From Petroclostridium xylanilyticum (GTDB lineage: Bacteria > Bacillota > Clostridia > SK-Y3), in NCBI RefSeq assembly GCF_002252565.1, contig NZ_NPML01000012.1:62001-126000 (forward strand): 64,000 bases of DNA. The letters are read 5' to 3'. How positions within the stretch are numbered: the first letter of the stretch is position 1; each line of letters starts with the position of its first letter. A program made the position numbers and the translations under genes. Of the stretch, positions 33,498-42,946 are shown one piece after another. Below the pieces are notes generated by a model that did no database searches, was not told the DNA's origin, and saw only the letters and a list, made by a program, of their open reading frames with translations.

Positions 33498-34943
33498 ATG
33501 CAGCAAAAAATGTTTCTTATAAAAAAAAGCAACGGCATTATCTACAACTTTTATTTTTCGAAAACAGGAGGGATTTGCTATAAGCTCTACTCTTTACACA
33601 ACAACCAAAAGGTAGACCCTTTTGAAATAAGTGTAATTGAAGAAAAAATTCTTGAGTTCTATGTAAATATCGATGAAGAAGATACCATTCATATCTTATG
33701 CCTTACTGAAAGCGGGGAACTTAAATATTTCGTTAATAAAGAAAATATGTGGAACAGCAAAGTATTTTCACGCTTTGACTTGCGTTCAAACATTGTAAAA
33801 TCTTTATTTATTCATGTCACCAATAAAAAAATATACATCATATATGCAGCCAGTAATCTGATGAATGTGAATCTATGGACAATCTATTTTAAATCCTGGG
33901 ACGGGTCTAAATGGAACAATATAAATATTGGTATGACTATATGCGATAAGGAATTCCCACCTTATTGTTTAGCACTTGATACTCAAAATAATATTCATGT
34001 GGTTTATAAAAACTCCAGTAACAGAGGTACTCAAATATTTTATAGAAAGTTTCACATGCAGTTTTCTCTATGGAGCACACCTGAAAAAACTATAAATTCC
34101 CCTGAAGCTGTAGGATTCTACTATATTTTCTGTGACACACGCAATAATCTTCATCTGGTATGGTCAACTTCAACCAGTACTAACTTTAAAATGCTATATA
34201 AAAAACTTAATACTAAAGTATTAAATAATAAGCATTATGATAGAATTATTTCAGTACATATGTCCAACCATCCATATTTGCAGCCTGTAATATTTGAGAT
34301 AGAACAAAAAATATGGGTAATGTGGAGAAACCAGGGCGAATTTTCAGGATGTGAAATAGACTCATCAGGCCTATCCTGCAGTTCTGTCTCATCCATCCAA
34401 CATGCCGGCAGTTCCTCTCCCATACTTGTTGAGTTTATCAATAATTATGAAATAGAAAAACAGAGCTTTAGTGGACGTTTATTATATGGGGTTGTAGACG
34501 ACTTTATTGATTTAATACTTCCTAAAAGTTACTCTTGTGATTTTTATGAAAACATACCTACAGAAGCATCAGAATTAGATCCTGAAGAGTTTTTAGCTAA
34601 TGAATATTCCCCTCAGAATTTAGTCCAAGAATTGGTTACAGTAAATGAAAAGGAAAAACAGGTTGCTGCCATTCAAACACTAAACGAGCAATTACCCTCT
34701 AAAGTATCCGAAAAATTTGATGAGATTAAATTAGATAATCAAAAAATTGTAAAAATATTAAAAGAAGTTAAAGAACAATTGGATAACCAGGATGTAATAA
34801 AAATCCTCGAAGAAATTAAAACGCAAAATGTATTGCTTACGGAACTTATAGCAAAAACGCTTGAAAAAAATGCAATAACAGAATCCGTTGAAACATCAAA
34901 AAATGATGGAATGTTAAAAAAAGTCTTTAACTTTTTTAAGTAA
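33498..34943 (+). CDS. Beta-propeller plus C-terminal coiled-coil protein, paralogue 2
   Basis: About 481 residues with the layout of the protein at 20742-22280. Blade-like repeats centred on D-x-x-N-x-H occur (DEEDTIHILCLT, DTQNNIHVVYKN, DTRNNLHLVWST) over ~1-340, then a linker and a Lys/Glu-rich coiled coil (~390-460), ending in a short amphipathic helix, KKVFNFFK. No signal peptide. It diverges from the second Cys-containing protein gene. The start is uncertain among several GTG/ATG codons at 33477-33498; GGTG lies before the ATG chosen. Confidence 0.62.
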   Translation: MQQKMFLIKKSNGIIYNFYFSKTGGICYKLYSLHNNQKVDPFEISVIEEKILEFYVNIDEEDTIHILCLTESGELKYFVNKENMWNSKVFSRFDLRSNIVKSLFIHVTNKKIYIIYAASNLMNVNLWTIYFKSWDGSKWNNINIGMTICDKEFPPYCLALDTQNNIHVVYKNSSNRGTQIFYRKFHMQFSLWSTPEKTINSPEAVGFYYIFCDTRNNLHLVWSTSTSTNFKMLYKKLNTKVLNNKHYDRIISVHMSNHPYLQPVIFEIEQKIWVMWRNQGEFSGCEIDSSGLSCSSVSSIQHAGSSSPILVEFINNYEIEKQSFSGRLLYGVVDDFIDLILPKSYSCDFYENIPTEASELDPEEFLANEYSPQNLVQELVTVNEKEKQVAAIQTLNEQLPSKVSEKFDEIKLDNQKIVKILKEVKEQLDNQDVIKILEEIKTQNVLLTELIAKTLEKNAITESVETSKNDGMLKKVFNFFK

Positions 34944-35091
34944 ATTATATCGATAACCAATATCAAAATTATAAATAAATTAATGTAGTTATCGATGAAA
35001 TGAATCAACTTTAAAATTAAATATTTAGCTTTAAAGTTGGTTCATTATAAAGCTAGCCAGATAATCTGACTACAATATTCAGACCATTTGG
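34944..35091. terminator. Cluster of hairpins between convergent genes
   Basis: Two clear stem-loops: 35000-35046 (ATGAATCAACTTTAAA and its near-perfect complement) and 35053-35095 (GCTAGCCA / TGGCTAGC). They lie between the propeller gene and the convergent CgeB-like gene and should end transcription from both sides. Confidence 0.7.
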
Positions 35092-36069
35092 CTAGCGATT
35101 AATTATATCTAACATATACCTGATTATATTTCTATATGTGTAATTTTGGACTGTTTGTTTATAAGCATTATGCCTTATTTCATCTCTTAACTTTTTGTTG
35201 TGAAGATAAAATAAAATCTTATTTACAAGGTCACTGCAGTTGTCAATATCAAATGTCACGATTTGTTTATCCGGTTTAAAAAAATCAGAAACCTCTTCCC
35301 TGCTATTATCAACAATTTGAAAAGCAGCACATGCACTGATGTCAAAAGTTCTGGAATTTAAACTTGCCGCTTTTATATTCCGGCTGTTTTGGTTATAAGG
35401 AATTGCCTGGTCTTCCCATTCTCTATGTATATTGATATTTATCTTTGCACCATTATAATATCGTGCCACTTCGCAGGGATCAGTTATGTAATTTGTTACA
35501 AGTTTTTTTAGAGCTGGTGAGAGTTTTTCATTCCAAATATCCCATTGGCCGATTATTTTTGCTTTGTACTTAAGAAGCAATGGTTCCAGGCTATTTAATA
35601 TTCTGATTCTTCGTGGAAATCCCTGTCCAATAATGCAAATGTCGCTTTTATATTTTAAATTAACCTGCTGGGGCTTGTATATCTTTTCATCGGTACAGGC
35701 AGGAAGATAATAAATATTCTCCCTGTTATAGTAAGGTATTGTCGCTAAATCATTGGTAAATACATAATCATAAGCCATTCTGGTTTTGTCATAGTATATA
35801 TCAAACTGGTAGGGATCTTCCGTAGCCCACAGTACAGTTTTAAACCCCTTTCTCATAACATCCAGTATTTTTTTCGGTTGTACAAATATTCCGTAGAATA
35901 CAAGTATAATATCTGGTAAAAAGGCATCTTCAATATTTCCGGTCATAAACTGCTGTGGTGAAATGCTGCGAACTTTGCACTTAAATTTTGTTATCAGCGT
36001 ATCTATAATACTTGATTGTATACTAACAAATGCACGTGGGCGTCCTGAATTGACAAATAAAATTTTCAT
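35092..36069 (-). CDS. CgeB-like glycosyltransferase (spore maturation type)
   Basis: A 325-residue GT-B protein resembling spore-maturation protein CgeB: MKILFVNSGRPRAF at the start, YGIFVQPKKILDVMRK, LWATEDPYQFDIYY (~95), FTNDLATIPYYNRENI, LPACTDEKIYKP, and a C-terminal donor domain with SRTFDISACAAFQIVDN. In Bacillus, CgeB acts in the glycosylation of the outermost spore crust. The ATG overlaps the stop codon of the upstream epimerase gene (ATGA), so the two are coupled. This is the clearest family-level link between the glycan region and spores. Confidence 0.75.
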   Translation of the reverse strand: MKILFVNSGRPRAFVSIQSSIIDTLITKFKCKVRSISPQQFMTGNIEDAFLPDIILVFYGIFVQPKKILDVMRKGFKTVLWATEDPYQFDIYYDKTRMAYDYVFTNDLATIPYYNRENIYYLPACTDEKIYKPQQVNLKYKSDICIIGQGFPRRIRILNSLEPLLLKYKAKIIGQWDIWNEKLSPALKKLVTNYITDPCEVARYYNGAKININIHREWEDQAIPYNQNSRNIKAASLNSRTFDISACAAFQIVDNSREEVSDFFKPDKQIVTFDIDNCSDLVNKILFYLHNKKLRDEIRHNAYKQTVQNYTYRNIIRYMLDIINR

Positions 36070-37007
36070 AACCTCTTCCCTCTGAACCATTCTACCGTTC
36101 TATTTAATCCTTCTTTCATTTTTACCTTTACGTTGTAATTCAGCAGTGATTGCGCACTGGTAATATCAGCCAGTGAATGCAATACGTCCCCTTTTCTCGC
36201 TTTCTCATATAGCACCGACCCATCGTAACCTATAATTTCGCTTAAATAACTTACTAACTGATTCAATGTAGTTCTATTGCCACCACCTATATTAATCACT
36301 TCCCCTCTGCCGACTTTTTGAGAGTGGCATGCCAACAGGTTAGCTTCAACAACATTTTCTACATAAGTAAAATCCCTTGACTGATAACCATCACCATAAA
36401 TGACAGGAGGCTGCTTTTTGAGCATTGAATAAATAAACTTAGGAATGACTGCAGAATATTCAGATGCCGGGTCCTGTCCAGGGCCAAATACATTAAAATA
36501 TCGTAAACACACCGTCCTTAATCCATAAATCTCATGAAAAATTTTACAGTATTGTTCTCCGGTATATTTCTCCACTGCATAAGGCGATAAAGGATTTGCC
36601 GCCATACTTTCTGTCTTGGGTAAGGTGTCTGTATTCCCGTATACAGACGAAGATGAGGCAAATACAACTTTTTTTACACCCTCCCGTTTTGCTGCTTCCA
36701 GTATATTTAGAGTTCCGTCAATATTAGTAGAATTTGATGATAGAATGTCATCTATTGACCTTTTTACTGAAGGCAGCGCTGCTTGATGTAAAACATAATT
36801 CACTCCTCTGACAGCTTTTTGGCATGCAGAAAAATCTCTTATATCTTCTTTTATAAATTCTATATTTTTCAGGTAATCCTCTATATTTTCCAACTTTCCT
36901 GTTGAAAGGTTATCGATAATTCTGATCCTATCATTTCTTCTTACTAGTTCTTTTACTATATTAGAGCCTATAAATCCAGCACCGCCTGTCACAAGATAAA
37001 ATGGCAA
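36066..37007 (-). CDS. NAD-dependent sugar epimerase (UDP-GlcNAc/Glc 4-epimerase type)
   Basis: A 313-residue extended short-chain dehydrogenase. The NAD motif VTGGAGFIGSN is at the N-terminus, HQAALPSVKRSIDD is at ~75, the catalytic Ser region SSSSVYGNTD is at ~118 and the Y-x3-K motif in YAVEKYTGEQ is at ~145; ARKGDVLHSLADI is near the end. The LPSVKRSI pattern favours WbpP-like UDP-GlcNAc C4-epimerases over GalE. It is coupled to the CgeB-like gene and may supply its donor sugar. Confidence 0.85.
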   Translation of the reverse strand: MPFYLVTGGAGFIGSNIVKELVRRNDRIRIIDNLSTGKLENIEDYLKNIEFIKEDIRDFSACQKAVRGVNYVLHQAALPSVKRSIDDILSSNSTNIDGTLNILEAAKREGVKKVVFASSSSVYGNTDTLPKTESMAANPLSPYAVEKYTGEQYCKIFHEIYGLRTVCLRYFNVFGPGQDPASEYSAVIPKFIYSMLKKQPPVIYGDGYQSRDFTYVENVVEANLLACHSQKVGRGEVINIGGGNRTTLNQLVSYLSEIIGYDGSVLYEKARKGDVLHSLADITSAQSLLNYNVKVKMKEGLNRTVEWFRGKRL

Positions 37008-37065
37008 TTTGACCCCTTCTTTCTTATTTATCTATTTTTCTCTCTATATATAGAACACACTAAAG

Positions 37066-37133
37066 GTCGACATGGGGACGGTTCCTCAGTCTCATGAAAA
37101 CCGCATGCGACAGACGAACCGTCCCCATGCCGC
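37066..37133. repeat. GGGGACGGTTC hairpin, third copy
   Basis: A single hairpin: ATGGGGACGGTTC and GAACCGTCCCCAT form the stem, with the GTC-CATG / CATG-GAC inner pairs seen in the 6361-6439 hairpin. The outer ACTGAAAAAGT arms are absent. It lies between the epimerase start and the GT2 gene stop. Confidence 0.8.
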
Positions 37134-37160
37134 ATAGAAGAATTTTTATAAGTTTGTTTA

Positions 37161-37970
37161 TTAATACGGCTTCCCAAACTTATTCTGAAACTTTCTCAAA
37201 TTATTATCTAACAATTTTTTGCAATTAATATCTAATTTATTAAAAGTTGCCCTATGATAGTGATATACATAGGTATCAAGTGCTAATGCAATCTTGTATC
37301 CTCTCAATCTTGCCCTTTCACAATAATCTGTATCATCCATAAATCCTATACCATAGTCTTCATCCAATAAGCCAATATGATTAATTGCATCCCTTTTTAC
37401 TACCGCACAAAAAAAGGCAACCATTCCCACTATTTTATATTTACCAGAATATGTATTTTCAATTATTTTTGCATATTCATCTACCGATTTCCCTTCCCAA
37501 TCAGGCAAATCCTGCAACCATGATACCTTGCCCTTAAGATGATTGACAGGCTGCCATCCTATATTGGAAGGGGAAGCAAGACATCCAATAATACCTATTC
37601 TTTTGTCTTTATTAAAAATATTTATCATTTTGGTTAACCAACCGTGTGTTACTTCTACGTCATTATTCAGAAATACAATAAACTGTCCCCGTGCCAGCTT
37701 AATACCCTGGTTGGTTCCTTTTATAAAACCTTTGTTCTCTTTATTGAGTACGATAGTATATTCAACATTATTTTTATTAAAAAAATCCAACGCAGTTTGT
37801 ATCACTGGTTCCTCAGAATGATTATCAATCAGGATTATTTCATAGTCGACAGCAGTATATTTTACAACACTTTCCAGACATTTCATAGTAAATGCAAGAT
37901 TATTCCAAACACATATAATAATACTTGCTTCTACTTCTGATTTTTCACTTCTATTAAAAATACATTTCAT
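37161..37970 (-). CDS. Family 2 glycosyltransferase (rhamnosyltransferase-like)
   Basis: A 269-residue GT-A protein: SIIICVWNNLAFTMKCLESV at the N-terminus, ILIDNHSEEP at ~46 and the metal site FLNNDVEVTHGWL at ~95. GLLDEDYGIGFMDDTDYCER near residue 205 is the acceptor/base region seen in many rhamnosyl- and galactosyltransferases. No membrane segments. AGGAGG precedes the ATG. It is transcribed after rmlD, consistent with use of dTDP-rhamnose. Confidence 0.8.
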   Translation of the reverse strand: MKCIFNRSEKSEVEASIIICVWNNLAFTMKCLESVVKYTAVDYEIILIDNHSEEPVIQTALDFFNKNNVEYTIVLNKENKGFIKGTNQGIKLARGQFIVFLNNDVEVTHGWLTKMINIFNKDKRIGIIGCLASPSNIGWQPVNHLKGKVSWLQDLPDWEGKSVDEYAKIIENTYSGKYKIVGMVAFFCAVVKRDAINHIGLLDEDYGIGFMDDTDYCERARLRGYKIALALDTYVYHYHRATFNKLDINCKKLLDNNLRKFQNKFGKPY

Positions 37971-38001
37971 TTTTACCTCCTAAAGTATTTGTTTTGGATT
38001 T

Positions 38002-38886
38002 TTATATATTAAACATAATATTCTCATTAACAGCAGTGTGTCTTTGTATATATTCGTATAATGCATCTTTCCATTCTCTAAGTTGATAGACACCTTTGGT
38101 ATTTATCAAAGAGGAATTGGCCGGCCGTCTGGCTAACCTGTTCAGTTCTTTTGAAGTAACAGGAATTAACAAGGTATCTTTATTTCCGGTACATTTCAGT
38201 ATTTCACGCGCAAATTGGTACCAGGAACAATAACCGCTGTTTGAAGCATGGTATACCCCATAGACTTCTGCCTTAATGAGTTGAAATATTGCCTCCGCCA
38301 AATCCATAACATACGTGGGACAACCTATTTGGTCATCTACCACTCTTATTTCTGAATTCTTTTTTGCCAACTCCAGGATTGTATTTACAAAGCTTTTTCC
38401 CTGACCACCGTACAGCCATGAACTTCTGACGACAATATATTTATTTAACACACTTCTTACTATTTGCTCACCTATAAATTTTGTATATCCATAAATGTTA
38501 ACAGGCGAAGGCATATCCTGCTCCGTATACGGCATCCCCTTTTTTCCATCAAAAATGTAATCAGTACTGATATAAACCATAACCGCATTGAACTTTTTGC
38601 AAGCCAAAGCAATATTTTCCGTCCCTATACAATTTACCTGAATAGCTTTCTTAATATATATTTCACTTTCATCCACTTTTGTATAGGCTGCTGTATGAAT
38701 AATATAATCAGGTTTTATCTGTTTTACCGTCCGGAAAACTTTTTCTTTATTCACTACATCCAACTGACTTTTGTCCAAAGGTGCTAATAAATAGTTATTG
38801 TTGAGAAACTTTAATGCACTTCCTAATTGACCACTTGAACCAGTTATCATTATTTTTTTTGTATTTTTACCTTCAATTTTCCACAT
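38002..38886 (-). CDS. rfbD: dTDP-4-dehydrorhamnose reductase
   Basis: A 294-residue SDR enzyme that makes the last step of dTDP-L-rhamnose. IMITGSSGQLGSALKFL (~12-28) is the NADPH loop, HTAAYTKVDESE and NCIGTENIALACK follow, then VYISTDYIFDGKKG with the catalytic Thr/Asp region and YGYTKFIGEQ with Y-x3-K. It is separated from rmlA/rmlB (46-48 kb) by other glycan genes. AGGTGGATG precedes the start. Confidence 0.87.
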   Translation of the reverse strand: MWKIEGKNTKKIMITGSSGQLGSALKFLNNNYLLAPLDKSQLDVVNKEKVFRTVKQIKPDYIIHTAAYTKVDESEIYIKKAIQVNCIGTENIALACKKFNAVMVYISTDYIFDGKKGMPYTEQDMPSPVNIYGYTKFIGEQIVRSVLNKYIVVRSSWLYGGQGKSFVNTILELAKKNSEIRVVDDQIGCPTYVMDLAEAIFQLIKAEVYGVYHASNSGYCSWYQFAREILKCTGNKDTLLIPVTSKELNRLARRPANSSLINTKGVYQLREWKDALYEYIQRHTAVNENIMFNI

Positions 38887-38929
38887 GCTTCATCCACCTT
38901 TTTTTACTTAAATTTTGAGGCTTTTGCAT

Positions 38930-39940
38930 CTAGAAGAATGGAATATATTTTTTTAGTACTTGTAAAAATTCCTGAGATGTAATTTCATTATTATATTTTT
39001 TTTCTATTAATTTTCGAGCATTCATGGATAATTTCTCTCTCAAATCCCTGTCATTTATTAAGCTTTTCAGTGCCAAATACCATTGTTCATCTGTTGAAGC
39101 CAGAAAACCATTCACACCATTTTCAATCAGTGTTGCATGATGTTGTGTATCCGACGCTACTACAGGAAGTCCCAAAAGCATCATCCTTTTTAATCCGAAG
39201 CCGCTTTTTCCCCATCTATTCGGATGATCTATATAAGGCATAACAAAGATATCCGATTTCGCTATCTGCGGTACAATATTAGCTAAATATTGTTTCATTG
39301 GCTGGTATTCAATAAATTTTGCAAAAGGCATTGCCTCTCTCACTTTGCCACTATGGTCGGGATAATCCTTTCCCATATGCCATCCGTATAAGTGTAGTTG
39401 GATTCCATATTCTTTATTCAGTGCACAGAGTGGCTTTGCAACCATTAAAAGATCTTTTACATAGGCATCCGCACATGATTGCTGCCAGCTGATGATTAGT
39501 GGATTGTTGGATTTCTTATCAACAGGAACATATTCATAGTTTTCAAGATCCAATATCCCTGTAATAGCTTCTACAGGAGTGGTAGTATAATCTCTCAGTG
39601 CTGTTTTATGTTTTTGTGTTCCTACAATTATGAGGTCAGAAATATTTAAGGTTTCTATATGCTCTTTGTTTTGCATATCTAAAAAGTCGTCATCAATATG
39701 GACCAGATAAACCTTTCCCTTCAGATGCCTGATAGCCTTGCTCGTATGTGCAGCACACTGTATGGTTTTTTGGAAAATTATTACTTCGCAATCAGGCTTA
39801 TTTAAAATTTTGAATTTTTCCCGTATATCTCTTACAATTTCTACTTTATAACCCTGATTACCCAAACTGGAAGCTAATAAATCATTAGAATATGATGTTG
39901 TAGAGTTTTCATCCGTTGAAAGGAAAAAATATATTTTCAT
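38930..39940 (-). CDS. Family 1-type glycosyltransferase
   Basis: About 336 residues with a GT-B arrangement. The N-terminal domain begins MKIYFFLSTDENSTTSYSND; the C-terminal donor domain shows KSDIFVMPYIDHPNRWGKSG (~225) and GLPVVASDTQHHATLIENGVN (~260), the glycosyltransferase group 1 signature. GGGGAG lies before the ATG; a GTG three codons earlier is possible. It is the first gene before rmlD in this minus-strand set. Donor unknown. Confidence 0.8.
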   Translation of the reverse strand: MKIYFFLSTDENSTTSYSNDLLASSLGNQGYKVEIVRDIREKFKILNKPDCEVIIFQKTIQCAAHTSKAIRHLKGKVYLVHIDDDFLDMQNKEHIETLNISDLIIVGTQKHKTALRDYTTTPVEAITGILDLENYEYVPVDKKSNNPLIISWQQSCADAYVKDLLMVAKPLCALNKEYGIQLHLYGWHMGKDYPDHSGKVREAMPFAKFIEYQPMKQYLANIVPQIAKSDIFVMPYIDHPNRWGKSGFGLKRMMLLGLPVVASDTQHHATLIENGVNGFLASTDEQWYLALKSLINDRDLREKLSMNARKLIEKKYNNEITSQEFLQVLKKYIPFF

Positions 39941-40093
39941 GCTTATCACTCCCCGTATAACAAAAAAATCTTCAATTCTACCTTATTATAATATTCAAAT
40001 GCCCCTGTTAAGCGTTCCACTTTATCAAAATTAATCATATATATATTATAGTTCAAGCAAGTTTTATTACTTTTTGAGAGGGTGTCATACGGT

Positions 40094-41113
40094 ATGAAAA
40101 TCGGATTTTCACAAGATTATAATGGCCCTGGTGGTGCCAGGAGCTGGATAAAAAGTTTCAGTAATTATTGTCTCTCCAAAGGACATGATATTAGCTTCGG
40201 CTATGATCCTGATGTCGATGTGTTTTGCTCAGTTGCAGCCATGTCAAAAATTGAAGAACTGGAAGCTCTTAAAAATAAAAAAATCAAAATATTGCAAAGG
40301 ATAGGCGCAATATTTTTACCTTATAATTATCCCAGCCCAGAGCTCGTCAAAAGCCGCAACGATTATTTCAAAAAAATAATCTCTTTTGCTGACAGCATTG
40401 TATATCAAAGCATATTTTCAAAAACAGTATTACTTAGAAGCATATATAACGGCAATGAACCGGACGGTGATATTATTTACAATAGTGTTGATGCATCTGT
40501 TTTTACACCTGACGGCAAAACGCTATATAAGCCAAAAAATAAGAAGGTCATACTATCCATAGCTTATTGGGGCACGCAGTATACTTCAGCCAAGTCCCTT
40601 CAAGCCTTAATCAATGTTGCAAAGTTATTTAAATCAAAAAAAAATATTGAATTCTGGATATTAGGAAAAGCATTCCCTAATGATGAAAAACTGATACGGA
40701 ATGCCAATCTGCCCAATATCACAAAATTAGATCTCAGTACCCCCGTCCCTCGTGATTTAATGCCTGAATATTTAAGAACGGCGGATCTCCTATTGAGTTT
40801 CAAAGCACATGAAGCGTGTCCCAACCTGGTAATTGAAGCAATGCATACCGGAACCCCTCTGGTAGGATTAAATTCTGGCAGTCTTCCTGAACTGGTAGAA
40901 GATGCTGCTTTACTTGCCAATTGCAGCCAAAGCATCAATTCATTTCCGACTGTGGATATACATGATTTATGTAAAAAAATTTTAGAAACTCTTCACAACC
41001 AGGAGTTTTATAGAAAAAAAATGCTGGCAAGAGCTAAAAATTTTTCTGAAAAGGAAACACATGAAAAATATTTAAATAAGTTGGAAGAACTATACCATTT
41101 GTCAAAAAAATAA
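40094..41113 (+). CDS. Family 1-type glycosyltransferase (plus strand)
   Basis: About 339 residues. It begins MKIGFSQDYNGPGGARSWIK, the G-G-A loop of GT4-like enzymes, and later has IIYNSVDASVFTP (~130), LPNITKLDLSTPVPRDLMPEY and SFKAHEACPNLVIEAMHTG (~240), with the E-x7-E donor-binding motif, followed by TPLVGLNSGSLPELV. GAGAGGG precedes it; a GTG four codons upstream is possible. It is divergent from the GT at 38930 and ends at a strong hairpin. Confidence 0.82.
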   Translation: MKIGFSQDYNGPGGARSWIKSFSNYCLSKGHDISFGYDPDVDVFCSVAAMSKIEELEALKNKKIKILQRIGAIFLPYNYPSPELVKSRNDYFKKIISFADSIVYQSIFSKTVLLRSIYNGNEPDGDIIYNSVDASVFTPDGKTLYKPKNKKVILSIAYWGTQYTSAKSLQALINVAKLFKSKKNIEFWILGKAFPNDEKLIRNANLPNITKLDLSTPVPRDLMPEYLRTADLLLSFKAHEACPNLVIEAMHTGTPLVGLNSGSLPELVEDAALLANCSQSINSFPTVDIHDLCKKILETLHNQEFYRKKMLARAKNFSEKETHEKYLNKLEELYHLSKK

Positions 41114-41149
41114 TTTTATTATACATTTTCGCATTCCTGACCAGTTCTG

Positions 41150-41195
41150 AAGAAATCTCCTTTATAATGTAATTACATTACAAAGGAGATTTCTT
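41150..41195. terminator. Bidirectional terminator
   Basis: AAGAAATCTCCTTT and AAAGGAGATTTCTT form a long stem, with a second internal palindrome ATGTAATTACAT at the tip. It lies between the convergent GT gene (plus) and the end of the rml/DegT operon (minus). Confidence 0.85.
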
Positions 41196-41257
41196 ATGTG
41201 CAAATCAATTAATAATTCATACAAAGTTAATTTACCCAACATTTTGAGTAATTACTC

Positions 41258-42367
41258 CTACAAATATTTTTTGAACGATTTTATTTCATCTACAATTTTT
41301 TCAACATCACTTTCACTTAGGTTGGGGTGTAAAGGAATATTTAATGCTTCTTCATTTAGTATTTCGCAATTTGGCAATTTTACATTACTATGGTAAATTT
41401 TATTCATATGCAGCGGATGATAGCGTACGGTGGTATATATTCCTTTTTCAAACAAATATTTTGCTAATTCATCTCTCTTCTTCCTTATCCTGATACAATA
41501 TGTGAAATATGAATGTTTATCTCCATCATTGGCTTCACAAGGAGTTTTTATCCAGTCACAGTCTTTAAACGCATTTTGGTATATATCCCAAATCTTCTTT
41601 CGATAAGCCTGTAATGCATCCAACTTTTCCAACTGAGCCAGCCCTATCCCCGCCAATATATCCGATGGATTCATTTTAATAAATACTTCTTTTATATCAT
41701 ATTCCCACCATCTTTTTTTACCCTGTGTAGACGTTTCAAAACCTGACTTGCCAATACCGCAATATCTTAATACTCTTGCTCTCTCTATTAATTCAGATTT
41801 TTGGGCAGTAACACCTCCACCTTCTCCGACTGCCAGGTTCTTAATTGCATCAAAACTGTAAACGCCGACATCTCCAATACTTCCACAAGCTTTTCCCTTA
41901 TAATAGGAATCCACTGCATGAGCTGCATCTTCTATTATGGGAAGACCAAACTGCTTAATTGAATCCATTTCCACCGGTAACCCCGCGTAATGTACAACCA
42001 TGATTGCTTTAGTTTTATCAGTTATACTATTTGCAACCGTTTTTTCTGTAATATTATAACTATTTATGTCAACATCGCAAAAAACAGGTTTATGCCCTGC
42101 CAATATTACGGCTTGTGCACAGGAGACCCAGGTAAAAGAAGGTACAATAATTTCCGAGCCCATCGGTAAATCTAATAATTTTACAGCTAAATAAAGACCA
42201 TTTGAACCGCTATCAACCATTAAAAAATTCCTAAGCCCTAGTCTTTTTGAAAATTTTTCTTCGAATTCTTTTACTTTTGGTCCCATTCCCATCCATTGAT
42301 TATTGATGCTCTCCGACACCTGTTCAATTTCTTCTTTTCCTGCTTTAGAGCCAAAGACCGATATCAT
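41258..42367 (-). CDS. DegT/DnrJ/EryC1 sugar aminotransferase, copy 1
   Basis: A 369-residue PLP enzyme that usually aminates a keto-deoxysugar. The PLP-binding Lys lies in YSFDAIKNLAVGEGGG (~172), with IIEDAAHAVDSYYKGK before it and SFTWVSCAQAVILAGHKPVF at ~80. The start overlaps the stop codon of the GNAT gene. With RmlA/RmlB in the same operon the likely substrate is a dTDP-4-keto- or 3-keto-6-deoxysugar. It is the last gene of an eight-gene operon. Confidence 0.87.
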   Translation of the reverse strand: MISVFGSKAGKEEIEQVSESINNQWMGMGPKVKEFEEKFSKRLGLRNFLMVDSGSNGLYLAVKLLDLPMGSEIIVPSFTWVSCAQAVILAGHKPVFCDVDINSYNITEKTVANSITDKTKAIMVVHYAGLPVEMDSIKQFGLPIIEDAAHAVDSYYKGKACGSIGDVGVYSFDAIKNLAVGEGGGVTAQKSELIERARVLRYCGIGKSGFETSTQGKKRWWEYDIKEVFIKMNPSDILAGIGLAQLEKLDALQAYRKKIWDIYQNAFKDCDWIKTPCEANDGDKHSYFTYCIRIRKKRDELAKYLFEKGIYTTVRYHPLHMNKIYHSNVKLPNCEILNEEALNIPLHPNLSESDVEKIVDEIKSFKKYL

Positions 42368-42909
42368 TCTTTTTCACATCCTAAGATAACTTGAATTTGA
42401 CAAGGTCTGAACTTATCAAAATCTAATTCTGCATAAACATACTCTCCATGATTTTCAACAATTCTAAAACCATTTTTTATATACCATGTTACTGCCGGAT
42501 TATCCTTTAATACTTTGCAGCCAATTATTTTATTGAAATTGGTTTGAATATAACTGCACATTATTCTTAACGCATCACTTATTTTTGCACAGGATTTATG
42601 GTATTTTTCACCGCGGATGATATTGTAAAGGTCTATATAGCTTTTTGCATCCCTAAATCCCATACATCCAATGCTTTTGCAAACATTTTCAATATCTTCT
42701 TCAATGATAAACATGAAATCTTTATCTCTATCTAAATACTTTTTAAACCATTCTTTTTGTTCATCTACACTTATCTCATTCTTATAAAAAAATGAATCTC
42801 TATTTCGATTTTTCCAATTACGTAAATGATTTAAATCCTTTTCTTCAATACTCCTTAATCGCATATTGGGATGTTCATCTGATAAAATAATAAAATTTTT
42901 ATCCTGCAT
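42364..42909 (-). CDS. GNAT-family N-acetyltransferase, copy 1
   Basis: About 181 residues. The GNAT fold is visible from MRLRSIEEKDLNHLRNWKNR (~18) to VLKDNPAVTWYIKNGFRIVE, the acetyl-CoA/product-side helix. A longer reading to 43068 overlaps the upstream gene and is rejected, because AGAGAGG lies before the ATG at 42909. Placed between two DegT aminotransferases, it probably acylates the amino group of a dTDP-aminosugar. Confidence 0.78.
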   Translation of the reverse strand: MQDKNFIILSDEHPNMRLRSIEEKDLNHLRNWKNRNRDSFFYKNEISVDEQKEWFKKYLDRDKDFMFIIEEDIENVCKSIGCMGFRDAKSYIDLYNIIRGEKYHKSCAKISDALRIMCSYIQTNFNKIIGCKVLKDNPAVTWYIKNGFRIVENHGEYVYAELDFDKFRPCQIQVILGCEKE

Positions 42910-42946
42910 ATTCAGAACCTCTCTTATACTCTCTATATAAACGCAC

